Of a stretch of DNA of 9,011 nucleotides, positions 1-6,084 are shown one piece after another. Source of the DNA: Euryarchaeota archaeon UBA287 (lineage in GTDB: Archaea > Thermoplasmatota > UBA186 > UBA287); the NCBI GenBank assembly GCA_002495235.1, contig DAEG01000010.1:1-9011 (forward strand), given 5' to 3'. The notes under the pieces were generated by a model. The model saw nothing but the letters and a program-made list of their open reading frames with translations, was not told where the DNA came from and searched no databases. A program made the translations under genes and the position numbers. The stretch's first letter is position 1; every line of letters starts with the position of its first letter.

Positions 1-1102
1 AGATGAAACCCTTGATCTCCGTTAGTTTTATCCTGACCGGGACGTAAAAGAAGGCTCTCCCCTCTTCGGATCTCAGATTAGGGTATTCGAACTGGTAGTT
101 TGACGGAATGAACGAGATGCTCGGGGAGTAGAGCGCCAGAGTCACATTCCTCAGGCCGCTCATGCCATGTGGTACAAATATCTTCAGCGTGGCTTCAACC
201 GCGCTGCCGTTATAAACGATGGTTTCAGGATCCAGAGCCATCTCAAAGGACGAAGAGCCACCCTTTATGAACTCCCTGCTGCCAACGAAGTAGTCCGACA
301 CTGGGATCATGAAAGGCACTATCACGAGCAGGGCAGCCAGGACATAGACCCTCAATCTCCGCGTCTGCCCGAATATGTTCTGCGCTTTGCAGAATATGAT
401 GCATGATGCCGCAAGCAGAATGATCGAGAGGATCAGCAGAAACACGAATGAGAACACGCATGACGAGCACCATATGTGGTACACTATCAGGGGGGCGGGG
501 CTGTAGCTCCACATACCAAGAGCATCGCCCATCGGTACCAGGGGTGAAGCCCTCAGAAGGGCAAGCCCGGTGGAGTAGCGCAGGCCGTACGGATATGCGA
601 GAGAAGCAATGTAGAAGAGCACAGAGAGCACCGATGCCACCGCCATGGGAAAGAGCAGCATGCTCTTCACCATCATGGATATCAGGATCCCGAGCGACGT
701 CAGAAAGAAAAAGGTCAGAAGTGAGTAGAGAACAGAGGTGAGGAACGTGGACAGGGATCCTGAGGTGTAACAGTAGGCCAGAGATATTGGCAGAGTGATT
801 AGTATGTAAAATGTGCCGAGTGTGAACCATTGAAGGAATTTGGATAGGATATAATCGATACCTGACATAGGCGTGGTGAAGAAGTTCCTTATGGTCCCCC
901 TATGGCGATCGACCGCGATGGTTGTGGATACGGCCGGCAGAAAAAATAGCGGACCGACGGAGTAAACATAGAAGAGGTACTGGGGAAAATTCTCCGAGAA
1001 CAGTGACAGCAGGGGTACGAGCGCCGAGAAGACCACGAACACGTACCACCACCTGCCCCTCAACAGAATTTTGATATCCGAGGTAAATAGTGCTAGGTTC
1101 AT
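1..1102 (-). CDS. ABC-2 type transporter permease with C-terminal exported domain (partial, C-terminus beyond window)
   Basis: Membrane subunit of an ABC-2 family transporter, partner of the ATPase encoded just upstream. The reading frame is open from ATG at 1102-1100 to the left edge (367 complete codons, no stop), so the protein is longer than seen. Hydrophobic segments lie near residues 19-36, 44-64, 90-111, 121-145, 149-171 and 205-238, with a seventh at about 252-267. The stretch around residues 65-80 (DRHRGTIRNFFTTPMS) matches the charged GT...TP.S loop typical of ABC-2 permeases. After the seventh segment the remaining ~100 residues are soluble, beta-rich and carry N-x-T/S sites, so they probably lie outside the cell. 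The start overlaps the ATPase stop (TGATG, one base), and a GGTGG stretch lies 5 bases upstream. Substrate is unknown; lipid, drug, polysaccharide and peptide exporters all belong to this family. Confidence 0.85.
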   Translation of the reverse strand, partial: MNLALFTSDIKILLRGRWWYVFVVFSALVPLLSLFSENFPQYLFYVYSVGPLFFLPAVSTTIAVDRHRGTIRNFFTTPMSGIDYILSKFLQWFTLGTFYILITLPISLAYCYTSGSLSTFLTSVLYSLLTFFFLTSLGILISMMVKSMLLFPMAVASVLSVLFYIASLAYPYGLRYSTGLALLRASPLVPMGDALGMWSYSPAPLIVYHIWCSSCVFSFVFLLILSIILLAASCIIFCKAQNIFGQTRRLRVYVLAALLVIVPFMIPVSDYFVGSREFIKGGSSSFEMALDPETIVYNGSAVEATLKIFVPHGMSGLRNVTLALYSPSISFIPSNYQFEYPNLRSEEGRAFFYVPVRIKLTEIKGFI

Positions 1103-1824
1103 CACCCCACCATGAGCGATGTCAGACTCTCTTCCAGGTCGTCCTCGTCCATCGCTATCCCGTCGAGTGTCCCGCAGTATGAGAGCTTTCCGTCAGATAT
1201 CACAGCAACCCTGTTGCAGAGCTCCGAGATCTCATGGAGATCATGCGACGTGAGGAAGATAGCAACATCCTCGTCCACGGCCACTCCTCTGAGAAAAGCC
1301 CACACCCTCTTCTTTTCCACAAGGTCAAGACCCCTGGTTGGTTCATCAAGCAGCAGCACCTTCGGGTACGATATCAGCGCCCTGCATATCTCCACCTTTC
1401 TTATGGCCTCCTCGCTCAGGGATGACAGTTTTCTATGCTTCTGTTCGGAGATGTCGAAGGTCTTCATGAGCGCTTCCTCTCTCTCCAGTATCACCGGCTC
1501 TGCAAGGTCTGACAGCTCTCCATAGTAATAGAGGTACCCAAACGGGGTCATGTCACCCGGCACAGAGAACCTCTCGAATATTGCGCCTATCCTCTTACGC
1601 ACCTCTACAGGCTCTTTTACCGCATCAAGACCACAGACCCTGACCTCGCCTCTGGTTGGCGGTATGAGGGTCGAAAGTATGCTTATAAGTGCACTCTTGC
1701 CCGAGCCGTTCCTGCCAATGCAGCCCAGTATCTCTCCCTCCTCCACAGAAAATGTTATGCCCTTCAGAACACAGTTGCCTCTGAAACTCCACTCAAGATC
1801 GTTGACTTCAAGGCATTTGCTCAT
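1102..1824 (-). CDS. ABC transporter ATP-binding protein
   Basis: Cytoplasmic ATPase (240 aa) that should power the adjacent ABC-2 permease. Walker A is GRNGSGKS (residues 37-44), Walker B is KVLLLDEP (155-162), the D-loop is GLD (165-167) and the H-loop histidine is H194 in LTSHD. Length and order fit the single-domain subunit of ABC-2 exporters. Two switch positions are unusual. The signature LSGGQ is replaced by LSEEA (136-140), with both glycines changed to glutamate, and the Q-loop glutamine appears to be E84. The downstream IRKVEICRAL block is normal, so this is not simple decay. The start ATG lies inside the end of the regulator gene (17-base overlap), with no strong ribosome binding site, which suggests translational coupling. 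The family call is secure; transported substrate and catalytic competence are not known. Confidence 0.93.
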   Translation of the reverse strand: MSKCLEVNDLEWSFRGNCVLKGITFSVEEGEILGCIGRNGSGKSALISILSTLIPPTRGEVRVCGLDAVKEPVEVRKRIGAIFERFSVPGDMTPFGYLYYYGELSDLAEPVILEREEALMKTFDISEQKHRKLSSLSEEAIRKVEICRALISYPKVLLLDEPTRGLDLVEKKRVWAFLRGVAVDEDVAIFLTSHDLHEISELCNRVAVISDGKLSYCGTLDGIAMDEDDLEESLTSLMVG

Positions 1825-2152
1825 GATTTTTCATCAGGGAGGAATAGAAAAGCCCCTTTTGCGTCACTCTGTAGAACTTTACGTTCGTCATATAGCCGCT
1901 CATTCTCACGCTCTCCTCCACAAGACCCAGATTTATCAGTGAATCCATCTCGTTGTATCTCGGCTTAGATCCATGAATCACACCGCCGACGTCTCCTAGA
2001 TTGCAGTGCAGCTTAAGAGCGACCTGCGAGGCGCACATGACTTCCGGATACCCTTCCGCAAGCATGTTCAGAACCTCTCGCCTTATCCTGCTCTTCTTCA
2101 GCCTGAGCAGAACCTCCCCATCGGCACAGATTAGCTTCTCCATAGACCTCAT
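1808..2152 (-). CDS. Winged helix-turn-helix transcriptional regulator
   Basis: Small (114 aa) DNA-binding protein, probably the local regulator of the ABC operon it begins. Residues 19-32 (KKSRIRREVLNML) form a first helix. Residues 38-63 give a helix-turn-helix, with NLGDVGGVIHG as likely recognition helix. RYNEMDSLINLGLVEE (66-80) followed by VKFYRVTQKG (91-100) is the usual wing layout of an archaeal family seen in Methanosarcina-type genomes. No ligand-binding or metal-binding domain is present. The start at 2152 is favoured because a TATA box sits 25 bases upstream, placing the RNA start on the ATG itself; an internal ATG at 2143 is a less likely alternative. The C-terminus overlaps the ATPase start by 17 bases. 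Autoregulation is likely by analogy, but no operator repeat is obvious at the promoter. Confidence 0.82.
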   Translation of the reverse strand: MRSMEKLICADGEVLLRLKKSRIRREVLNMLAEGYPEVMCASQVALKLHCNLGDVGGVIHGSKPRYNEMDSLINLGLVEESVRMSGYMTNVKFYRVTQKGLFYSSLMKNHEQMP

Positions 2153-2172
2153 TTCTATTATGATGCAAATGG

Positions 2173-2188
2173 TATTTATAACTTTTGG
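2173..2188 (-). promoter_or_regulatory. Archaeal promoter (BRE/TATA) of the regulator-ABC operon
   Basis: On the minus strand this reads CCAAAAGTTATAAATA: an A-rich BRE-like part followed by TTATAAATA. The TATA centre (about 2177) is 25 bases from the A of the ATG at 2152, so transcription should begin at or next to the start codon and give a leaderless mRNA. Confidence 0.75.
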
Positions 2189-2318
2189 TCACTTTCCGGT
2201 GGGCCGGTCATGGCCCTGTTCCACGATTCTTTAGCGTTAGAGAAAAGCCGGAGCACCATAGGGTTGCGGATGGATGGGCTCACATTGAGAATGGTGATGG
2301 TCATTCTGCGTCACACAG
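2189..2318. other. Spacer between the 148-aa membrane protein gene and the regulator promoter
   Basis: No gene is seen here. The minus-strand RNA leaving the 148-aa gene passes a short pyrimidine stretch (CTTTTCTC, about 2237-2244 on that strand), which could act as a weak archaeal terminator. There is no strong T-run, so read-through into the ABC operon cannot be excluded. Confidence 0.4.
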
Positions 2319-2765
2319 CTATGATCCGCTTCGCTTTTTTATCAGCGCTGTGGCGCCGGTGATGATAGCGCCCAGACCTAGCAGGAACCATGGCGAAAGC
2401 GGTGCCAGGCCGTAAGAGCGGAGCCTGACACTGATCTCTATGGCAGGATCGACGTTGGTGTTTGACACGATGAAGTGGATCCTCTCCCACCCGCCGTTCT
2501 CGACGTCAAAACTCACGTTCCTGGTCCACCTCACATTTATCAGGGGCGCACCACCAGCATAGCTGCTATCATTGACTATCCTGAACCCCATTCTCATGCT
2601 GTCCGTCTCTACCTTCCCCCAGAACCTCATGACAGCCGGTGAGCTGATCACGACAGGGCTGTCGGGGGTTATGGTCATCTCTTCATTGACCAGGATAAAA
2701 GATCTGATCAATAGGATCACTCCCGCCGCCAGCAGCAGGGCTGATACCGCTCTCCCGAATCTCAT
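2319..2765 (-). CDS. Small membrane protein with two transmembrane segments and an extracytoplasmic domain
   Basis: I do not recognise the family. The 148-aa protein has an N-terminal hydrophobic helix (about residues 7-25) after a basic start (MRFGR), a beta-rich middle of roughly 98 residues, a second hydrophobic helix (about 124-142), and a basic tail KKRSGS. The positive-inside rule places both ends in the cytoplasm and the middle outside. The middle holds sequons at N65 and N83, as expected for a surface-exposed loop. The ATG overlaps the stop of the upstream secreted-protein gene as ATGA, and GAGG lies a few bases upstream, so the two are co-translated. It could be a membrane partner or anchor for that secreted protein, but this rests only on gene order and topology. 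Confidence 0.75.
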   Translation of the reverse strand: MRFGRAVSALLLAAGVILLIRSFILVNEEMTITPDSPVVISSPAVMRFWGKVETDSMRMGFRIVNDSSYAGGAPLINVRWTRNVSFDVENGGWERIHFIVSNTNVDPAIEISVRLRSYGLAPLSPWFLLGLGAIITGATALIKKRSGS

Positions 2766-3676
2766 GCGCCCTCAACCCTCAAGTCACCGTCTCTTGACGT
2801 CAGTTTCGGGGAAGGGAACTGCAGCTGGTAGTACTCTGTTCTTCTGAAATCCATCCTCTCTGGATCGGGGCCATACTCGACCTTAAGACCAAACCGGAAG
2901 TCATCGACATTCTGGTAGAAATTTATCCCTATGGTAGGTTCTATCTCGCCTTCGCTCACGACAGAATAACCGGCAGAGACTTCTAGGCCTATTGATTCTC
3001 CTGGAGCTATGATGAGAGGATCCTTCTCCATGATTGAGACGCCGACGGTCTTTGACTGGGTGTCAAAAAAGTCCTCCTGGTGCAGAAGCTCTCCGGAGGT
3101 CTCGACGTCAATGAATCTCACGATCTCTCTTTCCGCCATTCTGTTTCCGGAAAAATCCACTCTCTTTTCAGGCAGGCTCAGGAAAAGACCCAGCCCCTCT
3201 ATCGGATACGTTCCCGTGTTCTTGAGCGCTATGCGTGCGGTGATCCTGTTCTCTCCTGCGATCCATCTCTGGTCAATGGAGAGATCGCTCTCTCCCTGTT
3301 CGTCGCAATAGTTGGAAAAGGAGATCACCGTGGTCTTTTTGGGGTCTGTCCGTAGGTTCCAAGAATATCTGACCTCATCCTCGCGGAGAGTGATCTTTGC
3401 CTCTGGTATCTCTGGTTTAAGGTCGTATATGCCAGGCACCCCGATTATCGCGCCCTCTCCAAAGGCAGTCGGGTAGATGTCAGGTCTATAAGCGGAGTAA
3501 GGGATCCTCACGACAGCCTCAAGCTGTTTGCTCTCGTTGCAGTCTATCAGGCTGTTGTAGTGCAGGACGGAGATCCCGTCCTCAAAGCTCAAAAAGCACC
3601 TCTCTCTCACGATTATCTTCTCTGTGGGAGCGGCCACCGTCAGCGCTAGAAACAGTAAAACGAGCATTGATCTCAT
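2762..3676 (-). CDS. Secreted protein of unknown function, beta-sandwich-like
   Basis: The 304-aa product begins with a short signal peptide (MRSMLVLLFLALTVAAP, probable cleavage near residue 16) and has no later membrane helix, so it should be released or held by a partner. The body is rich in predicted beta strands. A segment around residues 145-170 (ITARIALKNTGTYPIEGLGL) resembles the start of the exported immunoglobulin-like/NEW3-type domains common in archaeal surface proteins, where a strand is followed by a KNTG turn. Three cysteines (27, 46, 123) are present. No catalytic motif is visible. The ATG at 3676 is chosen because a TATA box is centred 25-26 bases upstream; ATG at residue 4 is the alternative. 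The 148-aa membrane protein gene follows with a four-base overlap. The role is unknown; a surface or adaptor role is only inferred. Confidence 0.75.
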   Translation of the reverse strand: MRSMLVLLFLALTVAAPTEKIIVRERCFLSFEDGISVLHYNSLIDCNESKQLEAVVRIPYSAYRPDIYPTAFGEGAIIGVPGIYDLKPEIPEAKITLREDEVRYSWNLRTDPKKTTVISFSNYCDEQGESDLSIDQRWIAGENRITARIALKNTGTYPIEGLGLFLSLPEKRVDFSGNRMAEREIVRFIDVETSGELLHQEDFFDTQSKTVGVSIMEKDPLIIAPGESIGLEVSAGYSVVSEGEIEPTIGINFYQNVDDFRFGLKVEYGPDPERMDFRRTEYYQLQFPSPKLTSRDGDLRVEGA

Positions 3677-3697
3677 TATTGTTTCATGTCCATGTCG

Positions 3698-3713
3698 GTA
3701 TTTAACGATTTTG
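3698..3713 (-). promoter_or_regulatory. Archaeal promoter (BRE/TATA) of the secreted-protein/membrane-protein pair
   Basis: Minus-strand sequence CAAAATCGTTAAATAC contains an A-rich BRE-like part and the TATA element TTAAATAC, centred near 3701.5. The ATG at 3676 is 25-26 bases downstream, which fits a leaderless start and separates this unit from the caspase-like gene upstream. Confidence 0.7.
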
Positions 3714-3739
3714 CCTCTGCGATCTCCGTATGTTGACGT

Positions 3740-3751
3740 AAAAAAAGAGAG
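3740..3751 (-). terminator. T-rich archaeal terminator after the caspase-like gene
   Basis: Just after the stop codon at 3755-3757 the minus strand runs into CTCTCTTTTTTT, ending in seven T at 3746-3740. A U-tract without a required hairpin is the normal archaeal termination signal. It lies before the next promoter, so the caspase-like gene is probably monocistronic. Confidence 0.7.
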
Positions 3752-3754
3752 GGT

Positions 3755-4594
3755 TCAGGTCCAGAGCCCGAACCAGCCTGAAGACCCGGAGTTATCGGAC
3801 ACGGCGGCGTTGAGCGCGTCTATCTCGTTCATGCCTTTGACAGAGTAGTAGTACCAGAAGTCTCCGCTGACCTCCTCTGACGGGCCCACAGGGAGGTTGA
3901 TCTTGCCGGCGATGAAGAAGTTAGGGTTCTCACTGGTTATGGCGGTCTTCAGCTCGCCATTGTAAGTCAGGCACGAATTCAGGAGTATCCTGTTGCCGTT
4001 TATGCCGGGAAGACCGTTAAATTCTGATGCGTACATGCTGTCGTCATAGAACGCCACGAGGTTAGTGTTGCCGTGCCCCACGTTGTACCAGTGGGTCACC
4101 GTCCCGCTGAGCCTGCTCTTTACGGCATTCTTGGTGCATGCGCTGTAGTACAGGTAGTCAGCAGAACCCCAGTAGCCCTTGACCCTCTTTGCAGCGCTGT
4201 CCGCGGAGCTGTAGGAGGTGGGCGACGTTATCAGTCTTGCTGCGTATGTTTCTTCCTCGAATGGGCCCAGATCGCCCGAGATCTCCACTTCGGGCTCTCC
4301 GTAATCGGTCATGCTCTCCTCCAGGATGCTCTCGCTCACGAATATCACGTACCCGATCCCGTTATAGACGTATATCTCGCCCTCCTTATCCGCAGGGACG
4401 AAGACCTCGTGGTCGTTGATCTCTCTGACGACGTCCATCTGGAGCAGATCTTCCTCCGGTATTATGCCGTACGTCTGGAAGTACGTTTCACCGTTCCACT
4501 CCATCTCCACTGGCAGCTCTTCCTGCGAGCTTGCAATCCCCGGAAAAGACATCAGAGCCGCCACCAGAACCAGTATCAGGATCCTGTTGTCCAT
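3755..4594 (-). CDS. Exported caspase-like (clan CD, CHAT/C25-like) putative cysteine peptidase
   Basis: The 279-aa product (numbered from the ATG at 4594) starts with a signal peptide (MDNRILILVLVAALMSFPG, cleavage near residues 20-23). Residues about 24-113 form an unrecognised domain ending in a Tyr-rich strand pair (IYVYNGIGYVIFV, 74-86). The C-terminal part has the caspase-fold dyad: a hydrophobic strand then VGHGN with H174, and a second strand NRILLNSC with C208. It is followed by an IAGKI strand and GDFWYYYSVKGM...DALNAA, much like the end of CHAT/C25 domains. Peptidase activity is inferred. Start choice: ATGs at 4615, 4603 and 4594 are all in frame. A TTTATATA box overlapping 4615 predicts RNA starting at 4594. 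GGAGG lies 5 bases before 4603, which keeps that start possible. A T7 terminator follows the stop. Confidence 0.75.
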   Translation of the reverse strand: MDNRILILVLVAALMSFPGIASSQEELPVEMEWNGETYFQTYGIIPEEDLLQMDVVREINDHEVFVPADKEGEIYVYNGIGYVIFVSESILEESMTDYGEPEVEISGDLGPFEEETYAARLITSPTSYSSADSAAKRVKGYWGSADYLYYSACTKNAVKSRLSGTVTHWYNVGHGNTNLVAFYDDSMYASEFNGLPGINGNRILLNSCLTYNGELKTAITSENPNFFIAGKINLPVGPSEEVSGDFWYYYSVKGMNEIDALNAAVSDNSGSSGWFGLWT

Positions 4595-4616
4595 AAAATC
4601 CATGTGGCCCTCCATA

Positions 4617-4632
4617 TATATAAAAATTTATC
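4617..4632 (-). promoter_or_regulatory. Archaeal promoter of the caspase-like gene
   Basis: The minus strand reads GATAAATTTTTATATA. The TTTATATA element (4624-4617) is centred 26 bases before the ATG at 4594. A second possible element (GATAAATT) is centred about 25 bases before the ATG at 4603. Either way the first ATG at 4615 lies inside or next to the TATA box, so it is unlikely to be translated. Confidence 0.65.
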
Positions 4633-4870
4633 AGATGAGCAGTCACCTGACAAGTGGTTCACAGACGCACAGCTGTTGTCACTGCGGTCTCAACGCGCAT
4701 CTGTCCCGGGATATCGCGGATGGCGCGGGCTTTCCGGAGTGAAGCGGCGGTATCGTCCGCACGCGGATGTGAAACGGCGTCCTCTGGATCCGCGGGTGAA
4801 TCTGATCTGACCGAAATGATGCTATGCCGATGCGTCATTGACATACGAAGCACACCCGTGGCATCACAAA
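4633..4870. other. Divergent intergenic region without a recognised gene
   Basis: This stretch separates the leftward caspase-like gene from the rightward DMT pair (about 310 bases start to start, with promoters at both ends). The middle is GC-rich compared with the AT-rich promoters. Short open frames on both strands (plus from 4654, minus from 4853) give low-complexity Ser/Arg/Ala-rich peptides without a ribosome binding site, TATA box or recognisable domain. I see no tRNA and no convincing repeat. It may hold regulatory sites or an unrecognised small RNA. Confidence 0.4.
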
Positions 4871-4884
4871 CAGTAATAAAAATG
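4871..4884 (+). promoter_or_regulatory. Probable archaeal promoter of the DMT transporter pair
   Basis: CAGTAATAAAAATG contains a TATA-like element (TAATAAAA) centred near 4878, about 26 bases before the ATG at 4905. It is weaker than the other TATA boxes here, but spacing matches the leaderless pattern of the neighbouring genes. Confidence 0.5.
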
Positions 4885-4904
4885 GAGCACGGTATAGGCT
4901 CGTC

Positions 4905-5330
4905 ATGCTCCTGACGATCGTCATCATAATCTCTTCGATTCTCACCGGGATCTCACCGATACTATTTAAGAAGTGGATCATTGTGAACATATACCCGGAG
5001 TATGGAGGTGTCTGGGAGTGTGTGCTCGGATTTGTCAGTGGGACTGCAGGCATCACCCGCGAAGAGCTGGGCCATCGCCTCTCAAAAGCGTTCAGTCTCC
5101 TGGACAGGTATCTGATGGCCGGTGGTCTCGCAGGGTTTATCGGATACGTGCTGCTGGTCTTCTGCTTCAGATTTGGTCACGTTTCGACGATATTCTCCAT
5201 GAGTTCATTGCAATTTGTTGTCACAGCGGTGTTCTCCCGCCTATACCTGAAAGAAGACCTATCATTGGGAGAGGTGGTGGGAATGGTCATCATAATAGTG
5301 GGGGTGAGCCTGCTTGTGCCGCAAGCATGA
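4905..5330 (+). CDS. Small DMT-superfamily (EamA/SMR-like) membrane protein, subunit 1
   Basis: A 141-aa integral membrane protein with four predicted helices (about residues 2-20, 70-89, 92-112, 121-139). The C-terminal half carries the EamA/SMR hallmark: FVVTAVFSRLYLKEDLS followed by GMVIIIVGVSLLV, that is a TA helix, a conserved E-D pair, and a Gly-rich last helix. A polar loop of about 45 residues lies between helices 1 and 2, larger than in classic SMR proteins. Family members move small metabolites, drugs or lipid-linked sugars. At this size the protein must oligomerise, and the overlapping paralogue downstream is the obvious partner. The start at 4905 fits a TATA-like box 26 bases upstream. 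The substrate cannot be read from sequence. Confidence 0.8.
   Translation: MLLTIVIIISSILTGISPILFKKWIIVNIYPEYGGVWECVLGFVSGTAGITREELGHRLSKAFSLLDRYLMAGGLAGFIGYVLLVFCFRFGHVSTIFSMSSLQFVVTAVFSRLYLKEDLSLGEVVGMVIIIVGVSLLVPQA
5303..5307 (+). promoter_or_regulatory. Ribosome binding site supporting a TTG start
   Basis: GGTGA matches the AGGAGGTGAT Shine-Dalgarno consensus and sits six bases before the TTG at 5314, inside the preceding gene. It supports initiation at TTG and translational linkage of the two DMT genes. Confidence 0.55.
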
Positions 5331-5820
5331 GCGCGGAGTATCGCTGGCAGTCCTGTCCGGGGTGTTTTATGGCTTGTCATCGGTAGCATTCAAATTCAGG
5401 GTGGACGCTATGGATTATCAGGGGGTAATCCGCGATCTTGGGTTTTTGATGGTGGCGGTCATGGTCATAGTGTCGTGTGTCTCGCTGTTCCTACGTTTCA
5501 GACTCCGATCATTCCTGAAGACGGCTTTCGTCGTCCTCCTTGCATGCGCGTCCCTTTTCCTGATTTTTGAGATATCCCCCCTAGGCATACTGTGTTTTAT
5601 AGTTGCATTTATGCTCGGATTGTCCGCCATATCCTACATAAACGCATCCGTGGCATGGCCCCTCACCGCATCCAAATTCGCGGTAACAGCTCTGCTAGCT
5701 TGCCTCCTGCTTGGTGAGGATCTGAGCATTCAGACCGGTCTTGGCATATTTTTTGTCATTCTTGGTTCTATGATCATGGTGATCGTGAACTCAAAAAAAG
5801 ACCGGAAGCCATCGGAATGA
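5314..5820 (+). CDS. Small DMT-superfamily (EamA-like) membrane protein, subunit 2
   Basis: A 168-aa membrane protein with about six hydrophobic segments (residues 9-28, 42-61, 69-87, 89-108, 115-134, 139-158). It is paralogous to subunit 1: KFAVTALLACLLLGEDLS followed by GIFFVILGSMIMV aligns with the same region there, including the T-A and E-D-L-S residues. The start is taken as TTG at 5314 because GGTGA (5303-5307) lies six bases upstream and no in-frame ATG precedes the first helix; the ATG at 5327 is in another frame. It overlaps the upstream gene by 17 bases. Together the two resemble a two-domain EamA transporter split into separate chains, probably a heterodimer. The tail is charged (KKDRKPSE) and likely cytoplasmic. 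Confidence 0.78.
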   Translation: MCRKHERGVSLAVLSGVFYGLSSVAFKFRVDAMDYQGVIRDLGFLMVAVMVIVSCVSLFLRFRLRSFLKTAFVVLLACASLFLIFEISPLGILCFIVAFMLGLSAISYINASVAWPLTASKFAVTALLACLLLGEDLSIQTGLGIFFVILGSMIMVIVNSKKDRKPSE

Positions 5821-6048
5821 AATTTTCAGCGTTTCATCTGGTGCTTGGATGCGCAAGAGTTGTGGGTGTGGTGTTTCAGCTAGTGTGACAGCACAGATCT
5901 CGCGCATTTTTGTGCGCCGTTCTTGTAAGGACAACGCCGTGAGTCAGTGAAAGCGGTTTTGATAATGTCCTATCCTGTTAGGTGTGGCGCGCCCGTATCC
6001 CCTGGATGAAGAGAGCGTCTTGCACGGCGCTCTGCAGATCAGCGGCCC
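5821..6048. other. Intergenic region between the DMT pair and the GH31 gene
   Basis: No convincing gene is seen. A TTTT at 5823-5826 could be a weak terminator for the DMT operon. A small inverted repeat, GCGCA/TGCGC (5902-5906 and 5913-5917), has only five pairs. A 33-codon open frame at 5849-5950 lacks a ribosome binding site or TATA box and is not supported. Confidence 0.4.
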
Positions 6049-6066
6049 GGAAAAGGCTTAAATAGG
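6049..6066 (+). promoter_or_regulatory. Archaeal promoter (BRE/TATA) of the GH31 operon
   Basis: GGAAAAGGCTTAAATAGG has a purine-rich BRE and the TATA element TTAAATAG (6058-6065), centred about 24 bases before the ATG at 6085. This predicts a leaderless or nearly leaderless mRNA. Confidence 0.75.
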
Positions 6067-6084
6067 ATCAAGAGAAGTAACCGT

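Noticed and set aside
243..830. Open frames opposite or out of frame with the permease (243-830 minus, 167-406 and 448-741 plus).
   Set aside because: They overlap a continuous membrane-protein frame from 1102 to the left edge that has ABC-2 hallmarks; the alternative peptides are His/Pro/Arg-rich with no domain.
4073..4810. A 245-codon plus-strand frame opposite the caspase-like gene.
   Set aside because: The minus-strand frame has a promoter, signal peptide, conserved dyad and terminator. The plus-strand peptide is Arg/His-rich and shows no family features.
4816..4822. ATGATGC resembling the C box of a C/D sRNA.
   Set aside because: It mismatches the RUGAUGA consensus and no correctly spaced D box follows; the nearby CTGA copies are upstream.
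4654..4914. Short frames in the divergent spacer (plus 4654-4914, minus 4659-4853).
   Set aside because: No ribosome binding site or correctly spaced TATA box, low-complexity composition, and the plus frame runs into the DMT gene.
5314..5330. Frameshift that would fuse the two DMT genes, and the coincidence that another gene pair (1808-1824) also overlaps by 17 bases.
   Set aside because: Subunit 1 ends with a complete EamA last helix and subunit 2 has its own ribosome binding site and first helix, so two genes fit better. The equal overlap lengths share no sequence and are probably chance.
5902..5917. GCGCA/TGCGC hairpin as a terminator or RNA element.
   Set aside because: Only five base pairs with a T-rich loop, no following T-run, and 80 bases from the nearest stop codon.
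5849..5950. A 33-codon Cys-containing mini-gene in the spacer before GH31.
   Set aside because: No start signals and a length expected by chance.
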